From positions 2,294,001 to 2,358,000 of the forward strand of contig OZ240206.1 of assembly GCA_965197405.1 (NCBI GenBank): 64,000 nt of DNA, written 5' to 3'. Under the pieces are notes generated by a model. That model was not told where the DNA came from, did not search any database, and was given only the letters and a program-made list of their open reading frames with translations. The position numbers and the translations under genes are program-made. Below, piece after piece: positions 49,651-57,889 of this stretch. Numbering within the stretch: the first letter of the stretch is position 1; every line of letters begins with the position of its first letter. The DNA comes from G965197405 sp965197405 (GTDB lineage: Bacteria; Chloroflexota; Dehalococcoidia; Lucifugimonadales; JAGWBF01).

Positions 49651-50103
49651 CTATACCTCGTAGTAGAAGATATAGGCGTTACCGACCAGGCCGGCGGCTG
49701 TGCCCGTGGCCCTGCTTCCGGTGACGTAGCTTGTGGTGCCGCCCGGGGCATCGAGGCGTTGGCGGGCCTTGCCGTTGGTCCCCTTATCGTCTATGTTGTC
49801 CTCGACGCCTGAGACGGCCCCCACGTCCACGCCGTCCATCAAGTTGTCCGAGCTGGTCACGCCGTTGGCGGCCGTGCCAAAATCCGCCGTGCATGCCCCC
49901 GTGGACTTGGCTGTACGGTCTATCACTATGCGGACCACTACGACGGGGTTGGACTCCGGGCTCTGCCAGCGCAGGACGCCCCCCGGCGTGTCGGCGTCTC
50001 CCAGGGCCACCTTGGCGCACTTCAGCGCCACCGGAGTGACGTCCGAGGACATGAGGTCTTTGACTTGCCCGGCGATTGGGCTGTTCTTCTCGGGGTTAGC
50101 CAT
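49651..50103 (-). CDS. Hypothetical phage capsid-associated protein
   Basis: 150 residues between the major capsid and connector genes. Beta-rich, with VALGDADTPGGVLRWQSPES and a C-terminal GNAYIFYYEV. The position fits a capsid decoration protein, but there is no recognisable domain. CAGGAGCAG precedes the ATG. The start of the connector gene is 5 bp after its stop. Confidence 0.5.
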   Translation of the reverse strand: MANPEKNSPIAGQVKDLMSSDVTPVALKCAKVALGDADTPGGVLRWQSPESNPVVVVRIVIDRTAKSTGACTADFGTAANGVTSSDNLMDGVDVGAVSGVEDNIDDKGTNGKARQRLDAPGGTTSYVTGSRATGTAAGLVGNAYIFYYEV

Positions 50104-50159
50104 ATTTCTGCTCCTGTCTTTTCGTGATTTGTTGAGAGTGTGTTCCTAAAGTCGTGTCC

Positions 50160-50252
50160 CAAGCCTCCTCTCCCATCAAGGGAGAGGATTGAGGTGAGGG
50201 TGATTACCCCTCATCCCAGCCTTCTCCCGCAAGAGAAGAAGGGGCCTTGGAA
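50160..50252. repeat. Dispersed GGGAGAGG-type repeat between capsid genes
   Basis: CCTCTCCCATCAAGGGAGAG then GATTGAGGTGAGGGTG, followed by a second hairpin CTTCTCCCGCAAGAGAAGAA. It is an intergenic repeat of a kind common in bacterial chromosomes and unusual inside a phage operon. The gap 50104-50295 contains no gene. Confidence 0.5.
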
Positions 50253-50295
50253 ACACTCTATGGAATCACGGGTCTGCCTATGGTCCGGCGCCGGT

Positions 50296-51630
50296 CTAGC
50301 CGACGTCCGTTATGTTGTACTGGAGGGCGGTGTGGGTCGCGTTGGCCCGGTTCCCGGATCGCTCGGCGAACGCGAGACGCATGCTGACCACCATTATGTT
50401 CTGCCTCTTCTGAATGTCCCGGTCGGTCTCGATGGCAAGCTCCCGGCGGAAGCCCACCCGCCACTGGGAGCGGTTGGCTATGAGAAGGCGGCCCGTGTTC
50501 ACAGTGTTGCCGCCGTCGGTCACCTGGCCGTCCGCGTCGGCCAGCTTCATCTGCTCCGACACTATTACCGGAATACCCTCTACTGCGCCCAGCTGACCCC
50601 GGAGCAGCGTGGCGTTGGGGCCCAGCTTGTCCAGGGTACGGAAGTTGCTCACGCTCAGGGAGCGGATATACGTGTTCACGTCCATGATATAGGCTAGCTC
50701 GGAAGGCCGTACGCCGTATTTACCCAGCTTGCTCCTGATCTCGTTGAACATGCCGTCGGATACGCCGTCAGCGTGATTGTTGGCCTGGCCGGTGTTGTCT
50801 ATGAGGGGGAGATGCAGCAGTCCGTCGAACCCCAACAGCCAGTGCCCCTTGCCGGCGTCGGTCTTTGAGATGGTCGCGCCGTCGGCGTTGATGTTGTTGA
50901 CGGCAGTGGCATCCCCGTTGAGCAGCACGTCGTCTATGACCTCGGCGGTGTTGCGCACCAGGGTAGCCCGCACCTCCGACGCCATGGCGATGATGGCGTC
51001 CTCGTCGAGGGTGAGAGACCAGGGCACCTGGCCGACCAGCTCGTAGGCGGTCAGCATCTGTTTAGCCGTAGTCAGCGCGGTGCTGGTGGTAGCCAGGTTC
51101 TCCGTCCCCGGGTACCAGTTTACGTCGCCCAACTGCAAGGGAATCTCGAAGGGGTCCGAGGGCATGTCAATCCTGGAAAACAGGGGCGCGACCATCGTTT
51201 CCAGGTTCACGTCCATCCAGAGAGCGGCGGCTTCCTGGGTGGGGACCAGCTCGTCGCCGGCGCCCGCGGTAGTGCTGTCCATGGCGGTCTTCAGGTTAGC
51301 CTGCCACTCCTCCAGGGTCCGGGGATTCAGCCCCAGCGGCTGGCGCAGCTGGGCATTCAGAAGGCTTCGCATCATTGCCAGGTCCAGCACGTCGAGGCCC
51401 TTGTACTTGCCATAGGGGACGCGTGGGCTGTCGCTGCTGCCGTACTGCGCCAGGATGGACCGCTTCTCTCCGTCTCGCAGCATATCCTGGATGCGGCCAA
51501 CCTGGGCCGTGACACGGTCCACCTCCTCCTTCAGGGGCGGCAGCTCCCTGTCCATCCGGGCGTTGTAGAACTCCTTGATGCCCGCGACCTCCTTCTTGAT
51601 GAGTTCCAAGTCCTGTGTTCCGATAGTCAT
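50296..51630 (-). CDS. HK97-family major capsid protein
   Basis: 444 residues. The first 100 are charged and helical (LELIKKEVAGIKEFYNARMD..., the scaffold-like delta domain removed in HK97 maturation). The capsid fold follows: DELVPTQEAAALWMDVNLET, then PLFSRIDMPSDPFEIPLQLG and the C-terminal IANRSQWRVGFRRELAIETD. It assembles into the icosahedral head. The ATG at 51630 has AAAGGAGGAAGGT upstream; the longer frame runs back into the protease gene. Confidence 0.9.
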   Translation of the reverse strand: MTIGTQDLELIKKEVAGIKEFYNARMDRELPPLKEEVDRVTAQVGRIQDMLRDGEKRSILAQYGSSDSPRVPYGKYKGLDVLDLAMMRSLLNAQLRQPLGLNPRTLEEWQANLKTAMDSTTAGAGDELVPTQEAAALWMDVNLETMVAPLFSRIDMPSDPFEIPLQLGDVNWYPGTENLATTSTALTTAKQMLTAYELVGQVPWSLTLDEDAIIAMASEVRATLVRNTAEVIDDVLLNGDATAVNNINADGATISKTDAGKGHWLLGFDGLLHLPLIDNTGQANNHADGVSDGMFNEIRSKLGKYGVRPSELAYIMDVNTYIRSLSVSNFRTLDKLGPNATLLRGQLGAVEGIPVIVSEQMKLADADGQVTDGGNTVNTGRLLIANRSQWRVGFRRELAIETDRDIQKRQNIMVVSMRLAFAERSGNRANATHTALQYNITDVG

Positions 51631-51671
51631 ACCTTCCTCCTTTTTGCCTTCTTTTTGTTTTCGAGACTGGT

Positions 51672-52301
51672 CTATACTACGGCGCTCCGCAGCACATCCA
51701 GGATTTCCTCCAAGGTCCCGTCCGGTCCGAAATTGGCGCCGTAATAGGCTTGCAAGCGGGGCGTGGTGTGAAGGGCTTTCCGCAAGGCGTTCTGGTTGGC
51801 CGGCACGGGCGCGGCGCTGATCTCCAGCAACTCCTGCTTGATGAAGTTGATTCCCAGGACTTCTCCAGTGTTCCTGTCGGAGCGCACCTCGTACTGCAAC
51901 GGCTTGAACCCAACCGACACGCCCCTCTGATACCCGCCGTGGTACAGGGCGGCTACTTCCCTCGCGAAGTCTGTGGGCGCGAACTCCATTTTGGCAATGA
52001 GGGAGTGTTCCTCCTTCCACACCGCCAGGGCCCTGCCAATGGCGGGCTGGGTGTAGTTGTGCGCCCACAGGAACACCGGGTTCCGGCTGTAGGACTGTAG
52101 CTGCCAGCCCTCCACCGAGATAATGTCGCCGTGGCGGTCCACGTCGTCGGTGGAGATGACGAACGACATGGAGGCGCTGTCCGGTATGGCGCTGGCTTTA
52201 TCCGCCCACTTGCGAAGGTGAGGCGCGTCGCTCAAGCCCCGTGTATAGGAGTCCAGGGCCTCCAGCAAACGCTCCCGTTCCCATTTCTCCCCATCTGTCA
52301 T
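51672..52301 (-). CDS. HK97-family prohead protease
   Basis: 209 residues of the U35/HK97 protease family: FVISTDDVDRHGDIISVEGW near residue 47, the catalytic His in FLWAHNYTQPAIG (about 80), the Ser in RGVSVGFKPL and the third residue in ELLEISAAPVPANQNA. It trims the capsid delta domain during maturation. It lies 41 bp upstream of the capsid gene. Confidence 0.9.
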   Translation of the reverse strand: MTDGEKWERERLLEALDSYTRGLSDAPHLRKWADKASAIPDSASMSFVISTDDVDRHGDIISVEGWQLQSYSRNPVFLWAHNYTQPAIGRALAVWKEEHSLIAKMEFAPTDFAREVAALYHGGYQRGVSVGFKPLQYEVRSDRNTGEVLGINFIKQELLEISAAPVPANQNALRKALHTTPRLQAYYGANFGPDGTLEEILDVLRSAVV

Positions 52302-52352
52302 GGTGCTTCCCCTCCTCTCTTTATCCTGCGTATTCTTCCCTGTAGCGTGGCA

Positions 52353-52382
52353 AAAAATAAGACAGGCCCCTTGGGGTCTGTC
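52353..52382 (-). terminator. Rho-independent terminator between portal and protease genes
   Basis: GACAGGCCCC (52361-52370) and GGGGTCTGTC (52373-52382) form a 10-bp stem with one wobble, and on the minus strand the hairpin is followed by TTATTTTTTG. It would stop transcription coming from the portal gene before the protease gene. Confidence 0.65.
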
Positions 52383-52545
52383 CCACTGGCGTTCCTTCTA
52401 TCCTGCCTGTTAAGCCTTATCCGCTATTGCGCCCCGTGTCCGGAAGGCGATCATGCCGTACAGAATAAATGTTCTGCTCACCTATTAGCCTAAAGCCCTG
52501 CTCTCTGAGATGTCAACGCAGACCTGTCAGTACCGTGACCTTTCA

Positions 52546-52584
52546 ATTGTCACCCCGAGCGGAGCGAGGGGTCTAAAGTCCTGT
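52546..52584. repeat. Dispersed repeat family A copy inside the phage module
   Basis: ATTGTCACCCCGAGCGGAGC followed by GAGGGGTCTAAAGTCCTGTC. The 750-bp interval 52302-53051 holds this, the terminator before it and a family C pair, and no convincing gene. Confidence 0.65.
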
Positions 52585-52884
52585 CTGACTGTCGGGGTGA
52601 CGCATACAGGGCAGACGGGTAACGTCGAGAATGAAACTAATCTTGGTCAGTCCCATGAGATGATAGGGGGTGAGGACCGGGGATTTCACACTGTCCAGGA
52701 TAAAACAGAGCGGCCGGGCCCCGATAAAATCGGAGCGGGGGCCGCTGAAGGAGCGGCCCACTGCCGGTCGCTGCCCCAATATAATAGCCTGCCGCCCGGC
52801 GGCGCGTCAACCGCCGTGCTCGTAACTGTTCAGACTTGGTGAGGTGGCTTGGGCGAGTTTCGAGCATGGCATCGCTTGCCGAAC

Positions 52885-52970
52885 TTCCTTGTAGGGGCAT
52901 CCCTTGTGGATGCCCCATCCGTGTACGCCGGGGACTGGGCAACCGCGAGGGTTGCCCCTACGATTTGTCC
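52885..52970. repeat. Dispersed repeat family C, inverted pair
   Basis: TGTAGGGGCATCCCTTGTGG then ATGCCCC, and after 27 bp GGGCAACCGCGAGGGTTGCC then CCTACG. The arms are imperfect inverted copies; compare 32173-32262. Confidence 0.6.
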
Positions 52971-53051
52971 GGTACATGCACATACCCCCTCGAGGCTGAA
53001 CAGTTACCCGCGCTCGACGGTCCTTCAAGTTTCTAAGCTATCGGTGACTGC

Positions 53052-54296
53052 TCACCTGGTAGCCAGGCCTCGCCGTGCAGAGTAAGGCTCATCGCCCCAG
53101 GGTACTTCGGGCAGCTTTCTCTCCCTCCGCACCTCGTTGATGGTCAGCACCCCGCGGTCGAGCAGCTTCGTCTCCCTGTCCACCCGCCTGCTCTCATCCT
53201 CCTGCAGCAACTCGATGTAGCTCAGGTCGAACTCCACCCGCAGGTCGGTATATCCGAGGAGAGGCAACAGCTTCTCGTTCAGTTGCTCCTCCAGGAACTT
53301 CATCTCGGGGACTATCGTGTTGCGCCAGAATATCCTCTCGGCCACGCCGATATTGGAAAAGGTGGCCCTCTGAAGGTCCGACAGCAAGGGCATGGGCACA
53401 CCGTACACCCGGCTCACCTCCTCGAGACTCCAGCGCAGCCCAAGCATAAACTCCATTTCCCGGTGGCTGAACCCGGAGGGAGTCACGGTCTTGATGTCCT
53501 TGATGAAGCTGGCGATGGCCGGCCGGTGCGCATTCCCGGGACCCCTGTACCGCTTCTCCCAGCGATTGTAGAAGTCCTCCACCTCGTCATCGGTCATCGC
53601 CTCCTCGGTGGTGAAGATGATGTCGGGCTGGGCCGAGTTCTTGAAGAAATTGCGGTTGAACCTGAGAGCGTCCATCCCCATGTCCACCGATAGCCGTGCC
53701 GGGGCGATGGGTGACAGTCCGGCGTATTCCTCCAGAGGGTTGAAGTACCGCAGCCACACTATCTCCTCCGGCGTATAGGCCACCGGGCCCGTCAGGCCAA
53801 AATACACGCATCCCCTCATGTACCTACGTTTGTCCGGGAGGATGCGCATCCTGTCCGGGCGTAGCGGCCATATCTCCCACTGCCCTTGCTCGTCCCGCTC
53901 CAGCGCCCAGAAGGCCGACCCCCACAGGTTCAGATAAATCTCCGTGGCCCGCCACAGTTCGCCCCGGCTGTACCACCTGTTCACTCTGTTCAGCAGATGC
54001 TGGACCGGATGCGTTTCCGGCACCGCTTCATCGCCCCTGATGACCCTCACCGGCGGCCTCGCCAGCGCCTCGGAGCGCAGCCTGATGGCCGAATACACGG
54101 AGACGGAGCTGGCGTAATACTCCCCGTAGGCCGGCTTTGCCCACTCCTGCCCAGTCCCGGCGACCTCTTTATGCCGGTCCACGTCCACCCCGGACGCCCG
54201 GTTGCTTTTCTTGACGGGACCGGGCAGCCTGTTTCCGACCAGCCTCCCGGCCACAGCCTTCGCGACCCCCTTCAGGTCCCAAAAACTTCTAGCCAC
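53052..54296 (-). CDS. HK97-family phage portal protein
   Basis: 414 residues of the HK97 portal family: YYASSVSVYSAIRLRSEALA near residue 62, HPVQHLLNRVNRWYSRGELW, NPLEEYAGLSPI followed by ARLSVDMGMDALRFNRNFFK, and the C-terminal TINEVRRERKLPEVPWGDEP. It forms the ring at the packaging vertex. A GTG start follows AAAGGAGGAAGA. Its stop is followed by 750 bp without genes before the protease. Confidence 0.92.
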   Translation of the reverse strand: MARSFWDLKGVAKAVAGRLVGNRLPGPVKKSNRASGVDVDRHKEVAGTGQEWAKPAYGEYYASSVSVYSAIRLRSEALARPPVRVIRGDEAVPETHPVQHLLNRVNRWYSRGELWRATEIYLNLWGSAFWALERDEQGQWEIWPLRPDRMRILPDKRRYMRGCVYFGLTGPVAYTPEEIVWLRYFNPLEEYAGLSPIAPARLSVDMGMDALRFNRNFFKNSAQPDIIFTTEEAMTDDEVEDFYNRWEKRYRGPGNAHRPAIASFIKDIKTVTPSGFSHREMEFMLGLRWSLEEVSRVYGVPMPLLSDLQRATFSNIGVAERIFWRNTIVPEMKFLEEQLNEKLLPLLGYTDLRVEFDLSYIELLQEDESRRVDRETKLLDRGVLTINEVRRERKLPEVPWGDEPYSARRGLATR

Positions 54297-54326
54297 TCTT
54301 CCTCCTTTTCCTCTGAGAGTCCCCTG

Positions 54327-55673
54327 CTAAGCCCACAGCCTCACCCTTCGTCTATTGGATAGAAACGCCAGCATCATGGCGTCGGCCTTGTCGGGCGAAG
54401 ACATTCCACGGCGTCGCATCTTCTCCTTGCTCTCTATCACCACCCGACCGAGGCTGCTGAAGCTGTATCTCAGACCGGCCAATTGCCCTATCAGCTCGTT
54501 ATCGTCGGGAATGCTCACACTCCCGTCCAGGAACAGCTGTCGGAGGTTCCAGTAGCCCTCGGCCCGCAGATTTTCGTAATGCTCACTGTCCTGGGCCTGC
54601 CTGCCCACGTTGACCCCCTGCACTCGATAGCCCTGCTCCCGCAGGCGGTCCACCACCCCGGCGCCGATTCCCACCTCGTCCACCGTCACCTCATCGGGCT
54701 TCCATTGCTGAATGGCGTCTACCACCCGGCCCGCCAGCTTCATGGTATCCAGGCCCATCATGGCCTGGACCTCCTCCACCGCCATGCCCCTGCGCCTCAG
54801 AATCACGCTCTTGTCCGACCCAAACCGGGCCACGTCCACAGCCAGGGTGACGGCTTCCGGGGCCGCCATGTCCCCCATATCGCGTCCCACGGACCCTTCT
54901 ACCACGGGCAGTGGTATCAGCGTGTCCTCATCCTGGTCCGGGAACTCTCCCAGGACCCTGGCCTGGTAAATCGGATTCTCCTCGCCCCACACCTTTCTGC
55001 GCTCTTCCACCCACCGCAGGCTCACCAGGCCGCGGATGACCACCTTGCCTTCCTTGACGTTGGGGCTGTCCAGGGCCGAGATAGTCACAGTGCGGTATAG
55101 CTCCCTGTCGTCGTAGAAAGCCCTCCGGAAGCTCCCGCTCATGGTCGTCGGGTTCCCAATCAGCAGAAGTCGGCAGTTCTCGGAGGTCATCACGCCCTCT
55201 ATGGCTTCGTATATCTTCTCCTCCACCCCCTCGGCCTCATCCACCACAATGAGCATGTTGGGGCTGTGAAACCCCTGGAAATCATCGTCGCTGTCGGCGG
55301 AAAGTCCCAGGGCAAACCGCCCCTCGGACATCTCCAGGCGAGTATCCAGCAGCTTCCCTCCCAGGTCGTAACGGGCCTTGCGGTACTGCCTGTGCACCTC
55401 CCTCCACAGCACATGACGCACCTGCCGGAAGGTGGGCGCGGTACTCAGGACCACCGCCTCATCGTTGCAATACAGGAACCACAGTATGGCGATGGCGGCT
55501 GAAAACCCTTTTCCGAGGCCGTTCCCGGACTTCACCGCCACCCTTCGATGGTTCCTGAGCGCCTCCAGCACCTCCTCCTGCTTGCTCCACAGGCTCGACT
55601 CAAGCACTTCCCGCGCGAACAGGACCGGCGAAGCGCAGTGCTCCTGCCGAGGCTCATAGGGCGGTCTCTTCAT
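54327..55673 (-). CDS. Phage terminase large subunit
   Basis: 448 residues. The ATPase half has a Walker A-like KSGNGLGKGFSAA (about 53-65), in which Gly replaces the final Thr/Ser of GKT/S, and Walker B MLIVVDEAEG. The nuclease half shows AVDVARFGSDKSV, TVDEVGIGAGVVDRL and SSPDKADAMMLAF. It cuts and pumps DNA into the head. The Gly substitution in the P-loop may weaken ATP use. The small subunit is not recognisable upstream. Confidence 0.88.
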   Translation of the reverse strand: MKRPPYEPRQEHCASPVLFAREVLESSLWSKQEEVLEALRNHRRVAVKSGNGLGKGFSAAIAILWFLYCNDEAVVLSTAPTFRQVRHVLWREVHRQYRKARYDLGGKLLDTRLEMSEGRFALGLSADSDDDFQGFHSPNMLIVVDEAEGVEEKIYEAIEGVMTSENCRLLLIGNPTTMSGSFRRAFYDDRELYRTVTISALDSPNVKEGKVVIRGLVSLRWVEERRKVWGEENPIYQARVLGEFPDQDEDTLIPLPVVEGSVGRDMGDMAAPEAVTLAVDVARFGSDKSVILRRRGMAVEEVQAMMGLDTMKLAGRVVDAIQQWKPDEVTVDEVGIGAGVVDRLREQGYRVQGVNVGRQAQDSEHYENLRAEGYWNLRQLFLDGSVSIPDDNELIGQLAGLRYSFSSLGRVVIESKEKMRRRGMSSPDKADAMMLAFLSNRRRVRLWA

Positions 55674-55693
55674 CGTCCATCACCCCCCTTTGC

Positions 55694-55867
55694 CTACCCA
55701 CGACGGGAGGGGCTGAAGATATAGCCGCACTCCCCGCAGCGGAACACATCGTTGTCCTCCTCCTGCATCTTTTTCAGCTTTACTAACCTGGTACAGCCAC
55801 AGCGCCTACAACACAAACTGTCTGATTCCTTCCTCCAGATATAGCTGGCACGTATAGCTGGGGTCAC
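55694..55867 (-). CDS. 57-residue zinc-ribbon protein upstream of terminase
   Basis: A short gene with two zinc knuckles: CCRRCGC (about residues 19-25) and FRCGECGYIF (42-51), separated by a basic stretch LVKLKKMQEE. It ends 20 bp before the terminase ATG. It begins at a GTG without a clear ribosome-binding site, so the start is uncertain. Small zinc-ribbon proteins often lie near phage packaging genes; a role as DNA-binding packaging factor is only inferred. Confidence 0.55.
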   Translation of the reverse strand: MTPAIRASYIWRKESDSLCCRRCGCTRLVKLKKMQEEDNDVFRCGECGYIFSPSRRG

Positions 55868-56063
55868 TTGGAAGGCCCGCCTTTTCCACCCTTTCCGGCC
55901 CTTGGGCTAGCTGGAAACGGTGAATGGCGGGCCTGTCCTCAGCTATTTCAAGCCTATAGTCCTGCCTTCGAGGGTGTCAACGGTCGCATGACACCCTTGG
56001 CTTCACCACCCATCTCGACCTTTGCCGTTGCGCTTGGGCGAGCTCATAGTGGGCAAAAAAGAA

Positions 56064-56096
56064 GCAGGGGCAGCTTCTCGAAGAAGCTGCCCCTGC
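56064..56096 (-). terminator. Rho-independent terminator of the dehalogenase-like gene
   Basis: GCAGGGGCAGCTTCT (56064-56078) and AGAAGCTGCCCCTGC (56082-56096) form a perfect 15-bp stem; on the minus strand TTCTTTTTT follows. It lies 29 nt after the gene's stop. The rest of 55868-56124 shows nothing. Confidence 0.85.
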
Positions 56097-56124
56097 AAGG
56101 GCCTCGACAGCTAGACTGTGGAGG

Positions 56125-57423
56125 CTAGAACTCGTCCATATCGTCCATGTACTCGACGTCGGCGAACATGGAGTCCTGGGGTCCCCTTACATACTCCTGG
56201 AGCTTGGCCCTGAACTCATCGAAGACCTTGTCCCTCTCGGGACCCTCCGGGATGTCCCCTGACTCTATCTTGTCCTTCAACTCCTGAAGGAAGTACTGGT
56301 CGGCGTACCCCTCGGGGATGTGGAAGAACTCGGAGTCGAACCTGGGCAACTCGCCAGGACCGTAGTAGCCCATGTCGTGCATCTCGTACCCCTCCAGGCC
56401 GTGGGTGCCCTTCCCAAGGACCTGCCCGGTGGCGGCGTAGTGTTCCATAACCGACTTCATGCCGTACCTCTGGACGGGGCATACCTTCATGCAGATGCCG
56501 CAGGCGGCGTACCGGGCCATTACGGGCCGGCAACGCTTGGCTATTATCTTGAACTTCTCCACACCGCGCCACCACACCTTGTCCCTCGTCAAGGCCCGGC
56601 CCGGGCAGCGGTTCACGCACACCTGGCAGATGGTGCAGAAAGCCTGGATGCCGTAGTCCACCGGCTCGTCATGGGTCAGCAGAGCGTCGGTGGTGATGAT
56701 CATCAGCCTGTGGCGGGAGCCGAAGTGAGGCGACAACAGGTAGCCCATAGCGCCCTGCTGGCCCAGCCCGGCCTGTACGAACATGGGTATAACCACCGAC
56801 GCAGGGTCGTTGGGACTGTGGACCTGGGCATGGTAGCCAAGGGAGCGTATGTAGTCCGCCAACTCCAGCCCTGCGCGCCCCTCGCTCCTGTACGTGGCGA
56901 AGACCGCGGCCTCTGCCGGCTCGCTGGGAATTGTTTGGGTCTCCTCGTAGGGCTGCTCCATCGCCAGGCAGATGGCATTGGGGTAGGGCTTGACCCACTT
57001 CCTCTTGCTCACGTAGGTGTAGCGGTTGTCATAGGCTGTCACGCCCACAACCGCGAAGCCCAACTCCAGAGCCTTATCCTTGATCTCCTGGGTGACGTCC
57101 TTGCCGTGCTCAGGCTCCACCGTAGGGTCGATGTCCCCGGACTTAAGAGCCTCGATGACGATGGGCTTGTTCAGCCTCTCGTGCTCGTCCCGGGTCTCCT
57201 TGATGTCGCTGACTTCCCGCGACCATTTGCGGTAGACGTAGTTCTCCACGTTGTGGCTCTCTACCGGGTAGTTCCTGGTGTAGAAGTTCACGGTGTCCTG
57301 GTCTTGCGGGGCCCCCGGGGTCCCCTCTAGCTCCTCGGGTATCGAGATGATCTCCGGCTCGTCCGTGGGTTTGGGACCTCTCAGAGTCTTGGGTACTGTA
57401 ACGCTATGACCGATTTTTAGCAT
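56125..57423 (-). CDS. Reductive-dehalogenase-like corrinoid/iron-sulfur protein
   Basis: 432 residues. Two ferredoxin-type motifs lie at about 262-273 (CTICQVCVNRCP) and 292-311 (RCRPV...CGICMKVCPV), the arrangement of RdhA proteins and, in part, of QueG. Upstream, FVQAGLGQQGAMGYLLSPHF and GSRHRLMIITTDALL resemble the corrinoid-binding region. There is no twin-arginine signal or membrane partner, so it is likely cytoplasmic and not a respiratory dehalogenase. The acidic C terminus is unusual. It has its own strong promoter and terminator. A cobalamin-dependent reduction is inferred; the substrate is unknown. Confidence 0.72.
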   Translation of the reverse strand: MLKIGHSVTVPKTLRGPKPTDEPEIISIPEELEGTPGAPQDQDTVNFYTRNYPVESHNVENYVYRKWSREVSDIKETRDEHERLNKPIVIEALKSGDIDPTVEPEHGKDVTQEIKDKALELGFAVVGVTAYDNRYTYVSKRKWVKPYPNAICLAMEQPYEETQTIPSEPAEAAVFATYRSEGRAGLELADYIRSLGYHAQVHSPNDPASVVIPMFVQAGLGQQGAMGYLLSPHFGSRHRLMIITTDALLTHDEPVDYGIQAFCTICQVCVNRCPGRALTRDKVWWRGVEKFKIIAKRCRPVMARYAACGICMKVCPVQRYGMKSVMEHYAATGQVLGKGTHGLEGYEMHDMGYYGPGELPRFDSEFFHIPEGYADQYFLQELKDKIESGDIPEGPERDKVFDEFRAKLQEYVRGPQDSMFADVEYMDDMDEF

Positions 57424-57473
57424 GCTCCTCCTCCCTCATTCTGAGGCCGACTTCAAGCCGATGCTCGTTCACT

Positions 57474-57502
57474 TTTATACGCCTTTTCAGCTAATTTGTC
57501 AA
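57474..57502 (-). promoter_or_regulatory. Strong promoter of the dehalogenase-like gene
   Basis: Minus strand: TTGACA (57502-57497), a 17-bp spacer and TATAAA (57479-57474). The leader is about 45 nt and ends in GGAGGAGGAGC before the ATG. Confidence 0.8.
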
Positions 57503-57639
57503 GAAGCATAATCCCGCCGTATTTCGTTACCATGCGCTATATTTGCGACGGATACCTTCAAGCCGGGGCATGCCCCTCGCCGTTGCTCCCGTGCGCCTGA
57601 GTTCCGCACCTTTCCCACCGCCTGTTCTGGTCCAGTACA

Positions 57640-57822
57640 TCACTCCTGATGTCGCTGGATGGCCTCAGCCACGCGCGAGTCTATGGCCCCAAGGTCTACG
57701 CCGGCATCGGACCTGGCGACGCCAACGTGGGTATCCCTCAGGATTTGCTCCCAGTCCGCGTCGGTCCCATATTTACCCTGGAGATCGGCCCACAGTGCGT
57801 CTAGCATCTCCTTATCGAACAT
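57640..57822 (-). CDS. 60-residue hypothetical protein
   Basis: A small acidic protein, DKEMLDALWADLQGKYGTDA at the start and LGAIDSRVAEAIQRHQE at the end, predicted as two or three helices. AGGAGACA before the ATG supports it as a gene. It lies 67 bp after the gene at 57890 and 138 bp upstream of the dehalogenase-like promoter. No family recognised. Confidence 0.6.
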   Translation of the reverse strand: MFDKEMLDALWADLQGKYGTDADWEQILRDTHVGVARSDAGVDLGAIDSRVAEAIQRHQE

Positions 57823-57889
57823 TGTCTCCTGGCCCTCCTTTCTACTTTGGCTAGCTGATGTGGCCTTCTACGACAAGCTGTTGGACTCG

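Noticed and set aside
52510..52842. 110-codon plus-strand frame between the portal and protease genes
   Set aside because: It is built largely from a family A repeat and palindromic sequence, with no ribosome-binding site or known motif.
48369..55867. Complete prophage with attachment sites
   Set aside because: No integrase, repressor, tail, holin or endolysin genes and no flanking direct repeats or tRNA target were found, so the claim is limited to a head module.
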